NCBI GenBank assembly: GCA_009929055.1 | Contig: SABI01000190.1 | Span: 1 to 5,005, forward strand | DNA length: 5,005 nucleotides | Source of the DNA: Spirochaetia bacterium | GTDB taxonomy: Bacteria > Spirochaetota > Spirochaetia > Sphaerochaetales > Sphaerochaetaceae | Reading direction: 5' to 3' | Shown here: in pieces, positions 1 to 4,490 of the stretch | Layout: each line of letters starts with the position of its first letter | How positions within the stretch are numbered: the first letter of the stretch is position 1 | Program-made: the position numbers and the translations under genes | The notes under the pieces: model-generated | Database searches by the model: none | Seen by the model: only the letters and a program-made list of their open reading frames with translations | What the model was told of the DNA's origin: nothing

Positions 1-533
1 GCACCTATTTGAATCGCTTGGCCAGGAGTAGTTGAAATCATGTTTGTTGGTCCAGTAGAAGAAGATGCGCTGGCACCTACTGTTACTGCTGCTGCAGTTC
101 CAATAGAAGCTGTACTTATCGTCGTTCCTACTTCAGAAATTGCTGTAAGTCCTAAGGAGTAAGGTACAGAATAAACGTTAGATCCGATTGTCAATGTCAT
201 TGGAGTAATTGTGAAAGCCACCTTTGCTCCAACAACTTTTGTACTAAGTAACATATAGCTACCCACGTCTTGAGCCGATGTTTCAGAAAGGTCTACCGCT
301 ATAGCATTTGAATCAGAATAATCTACAGGTAACGCATCACTAATATTACCACCTCCTGCAATTAACGCTGCACCTATTTTAGCAACCTCAGGGGTTGTAT
401 CACTACTAAACCCATGGAACAACCTACCTGTTACACTAGCCTTCAATTGTAAGTTAACATTATTTGCTCCTACATCTCCAAACGCCACAAACATCACACT
501 TAGAACCAATAAGATTGCAATAATTTTTTTCAT
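1..533 (-). CDS. Secreted protein of unknown function, partial (N-terminal 177 residues)
   Basis: The open frame starts at ATG 533-531 and runs without a stop off the left edge, so the C-terminus is missing. The start is supported by AGGAG at 543-547, 9 nt upstream. Residues 1-23 form a signal peptide: two lysines, a hydrophobic core (IIAILLVLSVMFVAF) and a likely cleavage after V-G-A, giving a mature N-terminus NNVNLQLKAS. The mature part is rich in Ser, Thr, Gly, Ala and Val with alternating hydrophobic residues, as in an extracellular beta-sandwich. It has only a few charged residues and a low-complexity Ser/Ala/Thr stretch around residues 139-160. No cysteine follows the signal, so it is not a lipoprotein. 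The protein is exported across the inner membrane and may be a surface or fimbria-like subunit, but this is inference. It shares a promoter core with the secreted gene at the right edge, suggesting joint expression. I do not recognise a named family. Confidence 0.8.
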   Translation of the reverse strand, partial: MKKIIAILLVLSVMFVAFGDVGANNVNLQLKASVTGRLFHGFSSDTTPEVAKIGAALIAGGGNISDALPVDYSDSNAIAVDLSETSAQDVGSYMLLSTKVVGAKVAFTITPMTLTIGSNVYSVPYSLGLTAISEVGTTISTASIGTAAAVTVGASASSSTGPTNMISTTPGQAIQIG

Positions 534-542
534 ATTAATAAT

Positions 543-591
543 CTCCTTAATATTTTATTTCTCAGATGACTTAACTTTTTGTATCATCTGA
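543..591 (-). promoter_or_regulatory. 5' leader with stem-loop and possible 10-codon leader ORF
   Basis: Reading on the minus strand, an 8-bp perfect inverted repeat (TCAGATGA at 591-584, TCATCTGA at 569-562) encloses a 14-nt loop. It lies at the predicted 5' end of the transcript, where a stem-loop could protect the mRNA, or the repeat could be a protein-binding site. Within it, ATG 587-585 opens a 10-codon frame (M-I-Q-K-V-K-S-S-E-K, stop TAA 557-555) that ends 21 nt before the ATG of the secreted protein. The ribosome site AGGAG of the main gene (543-547) lies after the small frame. The stem-loop is plain in the sequence. Translation of the small frame is inferred only from its position relative to the -10. 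Confidence 0.45.
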
Positions 592-595
592 CCAA

Positions 596-624
596 ACAAT
601 ACAATAACTCATAACTTATGTCAA
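596..624 (-). promoter_or_regulatory. Sigma-70-type promoter of the left-hand secreted gene
   Basis: On the minus strand there is a perfect -35 TTGACA (624-619), a 17-bp spacer and a -10 TATTGT (601-596). The expected transcription start is about 588-590, giving a leader of about 55 nt. The -35 sits in the 14-base string CTATTGACATAAGT (627-614), which occurs identically at the promoter of the plus-strand secreted gene near 4452-4465. A/T tracts directly upstream (about 628-675) could be an UP element. Confidence 0.75.
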
Positions 625-880
625 TAGATTTATTTTAAAAAAAGTAAAAAATATTATTTTTTTTTCATTTATTTTTTAACTTGTTGTATTATAATAATTT
701 ACATGATATATGTATTTTATCTTGCTACTTCTATAACACCTACAGGGTGATTAAGTTACATATTTATTTATAAATAAGGCTCTAACTTGTGCCATTTTCA
801 TTACATTTTGTGATTATAGGTTGCTCTTATATCTATCTAATGTCCTAAGTTTAGACTCTTCTTGTGACATCTATCGTGAC

Positions 881-915
881 AAAAAGATAGACCGCATCAC
901 TATTTGACACGGTCT
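881..915 (-). terminator. Intrinsic terminator after the flavodoxin-like gene
   Basis: On the minus strand an 11-bp stem is formed by AGACCGTGTCA (915-905) and TGATGCGGTCT (899-889) with the 5-nt loop AATAG, followed by ATCTTTTT (888-881). Two of the pairs are G-U wobbles. In plus-strand RNA the same positions become A-C mismatches, so the hairpin favours minus-strand transcripts. It begins 25 nt past the TAG stop of the flavodoxin-like gene. Confidence 0.82.
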
Positions 916-940
916 TACCTTTTTTGTTGTATGTTTTTAC

Positions 941-1543
941 CTACTCTTGGGTAGGATCCTCGAAGTATTCACTTAACATATTACTATAATGCTCAACAAG
1001 TTCTCCAAATTGAGTACTTGGTCTAATACTATTATCTTTTCCAGCTAAGTGAACTATTCCACTTACAGGTTGGCTTGACCAGGCAAGAGAGGAGTGAAGA
1101 CCTAGTGGAATATGGATCATCTGATGAGCTTGGGCAAAGTGAACCATATTATCAATACAGAAAGCACCTTCACCAATGCTATGAGTACAGCTTGTGAAAC
1201 AAGCAAAGAACTTACCACTTAAAGTCTCACTCTCTAATAGAGGATGAGTTGAATCCATGAAAGCTTTCATTTCAGCACTTACATTACCAAAAGTTGTAGG
1301 ACTCCCTAATATAATCATTTGAGATTTTTCCAATGTTGATTCACTAATTTGAGGGAGTGCTGCAATATCTTCATAATAGTCATTCGCTGCATCACTCTTA
1401 TTTGCCCAAATATGTAAGTCTTCATCTTCTACTCTATATAAGCGAGCATCTACTCCGTTTTTCTTTAGTACTTCTTGCATAAGAGAAGCAATAATATAAT
1501 TGTTCCCGTTTACACTATGTATAATAATTGCACATCGATCCAT
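941..1543 (-). CDS. WrbA-like flavodoxin-fold (FMN-binding) oxidoreductase
   Basis: The product (200 aa) has the length of WrbA NAD(P)H:quinone oxidoreductases (about 200 aa) and the layout of the flavodoxin-like fold. Strand one is followed by an FMN phosphate loop S-V-N-G-N-N (residues 10-15). A central G-S-P-T-T-F-G-N (80-87) then leads into S-A-E-M-K-A-F-M-D (89-97), matching the WrbA pattern G-T-P-T-R-F-G-N...F-L-D. Residues 117-126, with T-H-S-I-G-E-G, take the place of the WrbA Gly-rich flavin loop, followed by H-I-P-L-G (144-148). It is cytosolic, probably binding FMN and reducing quinones or a similar acceptor with NAD(P)H. It differs enough from classic WrbA that 'flavodoxin family protein' is the safe name. 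The start ATG has GGAGG (1550-1554) 6 nt upstream. It follows the ABC ATPase gene by 49 bp with no terminator or good promoter between, so the two are probably co-transcribed. An intrinsic terminator follows. Confidence 0.88.
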   Translation of the reverse strand: MDRCAIIIHSVNGNNYIIASLMQEVLKKNGVDARLYRVEDEDLHIWANKSDAANDYYEDIAALPQISESTLEKSQMIILGSPTTFGNVSAEMKAFMDSTHPLLESETLSGKFFACFTSCTHSIGEGAFCIDNMVHFAQAHQMIHIPLGLHSSLAWSSQPVSGIVHLAGKDNSIRPSTQFGELVEHYSNMLSEYFEDPTQE

Positions 1544-1592
1544 TTCACACCTCCACTATACTTCTTATTCTCTATACTACTATGAGAAGGGT

Positions 1593-2372
1593 TTAACACC
1601 AAGCGTTAAATCTCCCTTCCCTCTTACTCACAAAGACTTTTGTTGAATATGCCTCACTTAATACTGATTCAGTTAATACCTCTTCTTTACTACCATCAGC
1701 AAAAATCTTCCCATCCTTTAACACAACAACTCTTCGTACCTCTTCGATAATCTGAGAGATGTCGTGAGTAACCAAGATAATAGTTTTTCCACCATTAGCA
1801 TACATAGTGAGACGAGATACATACTCTTTTTTACTAGGAAGATCTAAATTTGTAGTTACTTCATCAAGAAGCATCACTTTAGGATCATGAACAGAAGCCC
1901 TCATAAGGAGAGCTTTTCTTGCCTCTCCGGAGCTAAGAGTATTCATCTTATTATCTTTTAGGTACTCCATACGGTATTCCTTTAAGACTTCATGAGCTCT
2001 TCTTTTCATTTCATCTGTTACAATGTGATGAAAATCGAGTCCAATTGAACTAAAGAAACCAGATAAGACAATCTCTTCTACACTATAAGAGGTATTACAG
2101 AGATACTGTAAAGATTGACTGACGATGCCCATCTTTTTTTGAAGTTCTACTATATTCCAGTTTTGCTGGCCAAAAAGAAGCCTCTGTGTTTCTTCTTTCA
2201 CTATAGGGTGAATGAGTTCACTCATCACTCCAACAAGGGTAGACTTCCCTGCTCCATTAGAGCCAATGATGGCAATATTCTCTCCATTATGAATACTAAG
2301 AGAAATATTATCTAAAATTGGCTTCTCGTCTCTTACTACACTAATATTCTTTAAATAAATTATAGGGTTCAT
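1593..2372 (-). CDS. Stand-alone ABC transporter-type ATP-binding protein
   Basis: A single complete nucleotide-binding domain of 259 aa. Motifs in order: Walker A G-S-N-G-A-G-K-S-T (37-45), Q-loop glutamine Q86, signature L-S-S-G-E (146-150), Walker B V-M-L-L-D-E (166-171) with catalytic Glu171, D-loop N-L-D (175-177) and switch histidine H203 in V-T-H-D. All catalytic residues are present, so it should hydrolyse ATP. The residue after the Walker B Glu is Val where Pro is usual. It resembles the YlmA/ModF-like group of ATPases (L-S-S-G-E-A-R-K-A-L-L-M-R-A), which often occur without a linked permease, and none is encoded in this window. The substrate cannot be told from sequence. The ATG 2372-2370 has no Shine-Dalgarno sequence, and only 38 bp separate it from the upstream terminator, so the message is probably leaderless. 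It is likely the first gene of a two-gene unit with the flavodoxin-like gene. Confidence 0.9.
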   Translation of the reverse strand: MNPIIYLKNISVVRDEKPILDNISLSIHNGENIAIIGSNGAGKSTLVGVMSELIHPIVKEETQRLLFGQQNWNIVELQKKMGIVSQSLQYLCNTSYSVEEIVLSGFFSSIGLDFHHIVTDEMKRRAHEVLKEYRMEYLKDNKMNTLSSGEARKALLMRASVHDPKVMLLDEVTTNLDLPSKKEYVSRLTMYANGGKTIILVTHDISQIIEEVRRVVVLKDGKIFADGSKEEVLTESVLSEAYSTKVFVSKREGRFNAWC

Positions 2373-2379
2373 ACAATTA

Positions 2380-2408
2380 ACATTAGAGATTTATTCACTA
2401 CCTAGCAA
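2380..2408 (-). promoter_or_regulatory. Probable promoter of the ABC ATPase gene
   Basis: Minus-strand TTGCTA (2408-2403), a 17-bp spacer and TAATGT (2385-2380) are a modest sigma-70 match. The -10 ends 7 nt before the ATG at 2372. It lies in the only space available between the preceding terminator and the gene. A start about 7-8 nt past the -10 would fall on the ATG itself, fitting the missing ribosome site. Confidence 0.45.
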
Positions 2409-2410
2409 TA

Positions 2411-2445
2411 GAAAAAAACCCCTAACTCATTATAAGTCAGAGGTT
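2411..2445 (-). terminator. Intrinsic terminator after the first FadR-type regulator
   Basis: On the minus strand AACCTCTGACT (2445-2435) pairs over 11 bp, including two G-U pairs, with AGTTAGGGGTT (2427-2417) around a 7-nt loop. A run of T at 2418-2412 follows. It starts 23 nt beyond the TAA stop of the regulator gene and separates it from the ABC/flavodoxin pair. Confidence 0.88.
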
Positions 2446-2468
2446 CTTTAATTTGAGGCAATGATTTT

Positions 2469-3248
2469 TTAAGCGAAAGACACTTTACGTTGAGTAGCCT
2501 CTGCGTGACTTTCAATCTTCTTCTTCACATCAGTTAAGTTAACAAGAACAAGAGCAACTGCTAAATCGGTTTGGCCATTATCTAAAGCCTCCACGATATA
2601 TTGATACTCTCTCACCTTCTTTTCAAACTCTTCACCCTTTGATGCCGAGAAGACTAATACTTCATCAAGCATGGGGGCCAAGTTCTCATAAATTGCATCC
2701 AGAATAATATTTCCGTTTGAACGAATAAGCACTTTATGAAAAGCTGATTCATGTTGGCGATACAGTTCAATAGCTTTTGAGTCTTTAATAGAAACTCCCT
2801 CTAATGTTCGCATCATTTTAGATACGATATCAGAGAGGTCTTTTACCACCTCTTTTCTTTTAGGGTTTCTTGAAAACTCTCTTGCTGCTGACACTTCTAC
2901 TGATGTCCTCACTTGAACTAAATCAAGTAATAATTTGGTGTCGCTTGATCCACTACGAATAATAGAACTTGTAAGGGACTCTACAAACTGGTCTAGGTTG
3001 TTACATTTTACTGATGCACGTCTTCCTTGGCTAATACTTAACAATCCTTTCGCTTCAAGATGTTTGAATGCTTCACGAATTGATCTAGATGATGCGTCAA
3101 ATTTCTCAGCCAATTCACTTTGAGAAGGAAGAAGTTCCCCCTCTTGAAGGACTTTAGTAAGAATTAATTCTTCGAGATAGTTTGCAATACGAGCCGATTT
3201 TGTTCTTCCTCGTAATTCTCTTTGAGACACATGTTGTATAGTATCCAA
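2469..3248 (-). CDS. GntR/FadR-type transcriptional regulator with altered FCD metal ligands
   Basis: A 259-aa DNA-binding regulator, counted from TTG 3248-3246. An N-terminal winged helix-turn-helix (about residues 17-80) includes L-P-S-Q-S-E-L-A and the recognition helix S-S-R-S-I-R-E-A-F-K-H-L-E-A-K-G-L, then the wing S-Q-G-R-R-A. An all-helical FCD-type effector domain follows (about 105-250). In FCD proteins one Asp and three His usually bind a metal. Here the aligned residues are E167 in E-S-A-F-H, H171, Y215 in R-E-Y-Q and N237 in V-N-L, so two His are lost and Asp is Glu. The neighbouring paralogue (more than half identical by eye) keeps all four. This protein may sense without metal or be a constitutive binder. 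Start choice: GTG at 3257 would lie 1 nt from AGGAG, too close, while TTG at 3248 lies 10 nt from it. It has its own promoter and terminator, so it is probably monocistronic and autoregulated. Confidence 0.9.
   Translation of the reverse strand: MDTIQHVSQRELRGRTKSARIANYLEELILTKVLQEGELLPSQSELAEKFDASSRSIREAFKHLEAKGLLSISQGRRASVKCNNLDQFVESLTSSIIRSGSSDTKLLLDLVQVRTSVEVSAAREFSRNPKRKEVVKDLSDIVSKMMRTLEGVSIKDSKAIELYRQHESAFHKVLIRSNGNIILDAIYENLAPMLDEVLVFSASKGEEFEKKVREYQYIVEALDNGQTDLAVALVLVNLTDVKKKIESHAEATQRKVSFA
3228..3240. repeat. 13-bp inverted-repeat arm inside the regulator's first codons
   Basis: CACATGTTGTATA on the plus strand is the exact reverse complement of 3331-3343. It covers codons 3-7 of the regulator, a short N-terminal extension that the paralogue lacks. 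With its partner in the promoter it is a candidate auxiliary operator. Centre-to-centre distance is 103 bp, close to ten helical turns. Confidence 0.6.
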
Positions 3249-3258
3249 TGTATCCACT

Positions 3259-3263
3259 CTCCT
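3259..3263 (-). promoter_or_regulatory. Ribosome binding site that decides a TTG start
   Basis: AGGAG on the minus strand (within AAAGGAG) is 1 nt from the first in-frame GTG (3257-3255) and 10 nt from the TTG at 3248-3246. It is the only good ribosome site near the regulator's 5' end and favours the TTG. The GTG at 3230-3228 would be 28 nt away. Confidence 0.6.
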
Positions 3264-3328
3264 TTATCACTAACTTATGACAGATAAATTTATTCAAATG
3301 GCATAAGATTGTTAGCAATATATTCAAT

Positions 3329-3357
3329 AATATACAACATGTGATGTTTTTTGACAA
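3329..3357 (-). promoter_or_regulatory. Promoter of the first regulator gene with overlapping operator-like site
   Basis: On the minus strand TTGTCA (3357-3352), a 17-bp spacer and TATATT (3334-3329) each match the sigma-70 consensus at five of six positions. The transcription start is expected near 3322, giving a leader of about 75 nt. A 13-bp inverted-repeat arm (3331-3343) fills part of the spacer and covers most of the -10, the classical position for a repressor site. Confidence 0.65.
3331..3343. repeat. 13-bp inverted-repeat arm in the regulator promoter
   Basis: TATACAACATGTG on the plus strand is the perfect reverse complement of 3228-3240. It lies between the -35 and -10 of the regulator gene and contains the small palindrome ACATGT. 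The sub-string TATACAA recurs at 4242-4248 upstream of the second regulator gene. Confidence 0.65.
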
Positions 3358-3380
3358 GAGGAAGATTGAAAATAATGATG

Positions 3381-3423
3381 TAATGACATGAGTTTGTTGC
3401 TTTTTCTTTAACTCATGTCATTA
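3381..3423 (-). terminator. Long hairpin after the second regulator, probable terminator
   Basis: A perfect 14-bp inverted repeat (3381-3394 with 3410-3423, arm TAATGACATGAGTT) encloses a 15-nt loop, 12 nt beyond the stop codon of the second regulator. On the minus strand it is followed by CATCATTATTTTC, not a clean T-run. On the plus strand a seven-T run follows at 3431-3437, but no plus-strand gene leads into it. It most likely ends or stabilises the regulator transcript. The low GC of the stem leaves room for an operator role. Confidence 0.6.
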
Positions 3424-3435
3424 GAATAGGTTTTT

Positions 3436-4167
3436 TTATACGTTAGCGGCTTCTAACTTGCCCCTAATTGCAGTTAAATGAACCAAAGTAAGAGCAACAG
3501 CTAAATCTGTTTGTCCATTTTGAAGAGCTTCAACTAGGTACCGATGTTCACGAGTACTCTTTTCAAGTTCAATAAATGTATTAGAAATCTTATCCATACT
3601 AGCATAGAGCATAGGAGAAAGATTTTCATATATTGCAGTAAGAATAACGTTATCATTAGAATCGATAAGAGTTTTGTGGAATGTAAAGTCGTGAGAGTTC
3701 CATTCTACAAAGGCTTCACTCTCTCCTGCTTGAAGACGAGGAAGAAGAGCTTCCATCTTCGAAGTTAGATTATCGAGGGCTTTTACAAGGACTCCTCTCA
3801 AGTCTGATCTACTTAACTCTCTTGAAGCTGAAACCTCTACAGTAGTTCTTACCTGCATTAAATCAAGTAGAAGCTTCTTATCTGTATTATGGTTACTTAT
3901 TAATGAAGTAGAAAGGGATGCAACGAACTGATCCAAGTTATTTGATTTAACCGTAGCTCTACGCCCCTGGCTTATTTCAACAAGACCCTTTGCTTCCAAG
4001 TGCTTAAATGCCTCTCTCACAGATCGACTACTTGCATGGAATTCATCAGCTAGTTCTTGTTGTGATGGAAGGGGGTCACCAGCTAAATATACTTTAGTTA
4101 AAATTCTATCTTCTATCTTGTGTGCTATTTGAGCTGATTTAGTTCCTGTATTAAAAGATGATATCAT
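3436..4167 (-). CDS. GntR/FadR-type transcriptional regulator (FCD domain with intact metal site)
   Basis: A 243-aa regulator. The N-terminal winged helix-turn-helix (about 10-73) has L-P-S-Q-Q-E-L-A, recognition helix S-S-R-S-V-R-E-A-F-K-H-L-E-A-K-G-L and wing S-Q-G-R-R-A. The helical FCD domain (about 98-240) shows the expected metal-binding residues: D160 and H164 in D-F-T-F-H, H208 in R-E-H-R-Y-L-V-E-A-L and H230 in V-H-L. FCD domains bind small carboxylates, often through the metal, so an organic acid or sugar-acid effector is likely, but its identity cannot be read here. The start ATG 4167-4165 has AGGAGAGG (4183-4176) upstream, with GAGG 8 nt away. It is a tandem duplicate of the downstream regulator. 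The recognition helices are almost identical, so the two probably bind similar operators. It is transcribed away from the right-hand secreted gene and may control that divergent promoter. Confidence 0.92.
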   Translation of the reverse strand: MISSFNTGTKSAQIAHKIEDRILTKVYLAGDPLPSQQELADEFHASSRSVREAFKHLEAKGLVEISQGRRATVKSNNLDQFVASLSTSLISNHNTDKKLLLDLMQVRTTVEVSASRELSRSDLRGVLVKALDNLTSKMEALLPRLQAGESEAFVEWNSHDFTFHKTLIDSNDNVILTAIYENLSPMLYASMDKISNTFIELEKSTREHRYLVEALQNGQTDLAVALTLVHLTAIRGKLEAANV

Positions 4168-4214
4168 GAAAATTACCTCTCCTGTATCTTAATATAATGA
4201 CACAATATTACTCT

Positions 4215-4274
4215 AAATGGTATAGCAAATTACTTACAATGTATACAATAAGAATAGAGGAGTATCTGTTGACA
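4215..4274 (-). promoter_or_regulatory. Promoter/operator region of the second regulator gene
   Basis: The segment aligns base for base over much of its length with 3300-3357 upstream of the paralogous regulator. Shared blocks, read on the plus strand, are AAATGG(T/C)ATA, CAAT(G/A)TAT(A/T)CAATAA and the GACA of TTGACA. It contains the 8-bp palindrome TGTATACA (4240-4247), whose GT-N2-AC core fits the loose GntR operator pattern. Several -35/-10 pairs are possible (for example minus-strand TTGTAT 4248-4243 with TATACC 4224-4219, spacer 18), and I cannot choose between them. Confidence 0.45.
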
Positions 4275-4354
4275 CAAGATTCAAAAATACCGAGCAACAG
4301 GTTTTTTATTTTATCACCTACCTATATAACATAAAGGAATCGAGAATAGTTAAG

Positions 4355-4366
4355 ACCATTTATGGT
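4355..4366. repeat. Short palindrome ACCAT-TT-ATGGT, possible operator
   Basis: A perfect 5-2-5 inverted repeat about 130 bp upstream of the right-hand secreted gene. Its right half extends to ATGGTATA (4362-4369), an 8-mer also present in the second regulator's promoter region (4217-4224). The first regulator's promoter has the variant ATGGCATA. It could be a binding site linking the regulators to the secreted gene. Confidence 0.35.
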
Positions 4367-4453
4367 ATATATTATTTGTTTTATAGTATATATATAACTA
4401 TATTTTCTTATTATTTAATTAATAAAAATATTTATTTGATAAAATAAAAACTA

Positions 4454-4483
4454 TTGACATAAGTAAAAGCTTCTTGTTATATT
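4454..4483 (+). promoter_or_regulatory. Sigma-70-type promoter of the right-hand secreted gene
   Basis: A perfect -35 TTGACA (4454-4459), a 17-bp spacer and TTATAT (4477-4482; or TATATT at 4478-4483 with spacer 18). The -35 lies in CTATTGACATAAGT (4451-4464 within one base), identical to the promoter core of the left-hand secreted gene. The -10 ends 7-8 nt before the ATG at 4491, so transcription should begin at or next to the start codon. An A/T-only stretch precedes it. Confidence 0.75.
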
Positions 4484-4490
4484 CATTGGT

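Larger units (their letters stand above)
534..940. other. AT-rich intergenic region with promoter, leader and terminator
   Basis: This 407-bp stretch separates two minus-strand genes. Its left part holds the leader (534-591) and promoter (596-624) of the left-hand secreted gene. Its right part holds the intrinsic terminator of the flavodoxin-like gene (881-915). Between them, 625-880 is very AT-rich, with A and T runs at about 635-675 just upstream of the -35 that could act as an UP element. I see no open frame with a ribosome site, no tRNA-like or rRNA-like segment and no transposon end there. Confidence 0.6.
4168..4490. other. Divergent intergenic region between regulator and secreted gene
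   Basis: This 323-bp AT-rich stretch carries the control regions of two divergent genes. The left part (4176-4275) holds the ribosome site and promoter region of the second regulator, which aligns with the promoter region of the first regulator. The middle (4300-4450) has no open frame with a ribosome site. It contains the palindrome ACCAT-TT-ATGGT (4355-4366) and long A/T stretches that could act as an UP element. The right end (4454-4482) is the promoter of the secreted gene. Confidence 0.6.

Noticed and set aside
764..777. Perfect 14-bp palindrome TTATTTATAAATAA
   Set aside because: It consists only of A and T in a very AT-rich stretch, where such palindromes are likely by chance. It has no second copy or promoter nearby.
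2115..2315. Plus-strand open frame of 66 codons inside the ABC ATPase gene
   Set aside because: It is antisense to a complete ATPase with all motifs, has no ribosome site, and its translation looks like a random complement.
2935..3123. Plus-strand open frame of 62 codons inside the first regulator
   Set aside because: It lies antisense to the conserved winged-helix region, and its openness follows from the coding strand.
3154..3357. Minus-strand open frame of 67 codons across the first regulator's promoter and 5' end
   Set aside because: It runs out of frame over the promoter and ribosome site of a well-supported gene, and has no good start signal of its own.
3544..3768. Plus-strand open frame of 74 codons inside the second regulator
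   Set aside because: It is antisense to the FCD domain, with no promoter or ribosome site and a composition unlike the real proteins here.
4176..4262. CTCCTCT (minus strand, 4262-4256) pairing with the second regulator's ribosome site
   Set aside because: Pairing is only five bases, and the stretch may overlap the promoter and so not be transcribed.
4269..4297. Plus-strand TTGACA at 4269-4274 as a promoter
   Set aside because: No acceptable -10 lies 16-18 bp downstream. The same bases are better explained as part of the conserved region upstream of the regulator.
4283..4300. Possible terminator with A-run, ACC...GGT and T-run
   Set aside because: Only two or three GC pairs can form, and no gene on either strand ends here.
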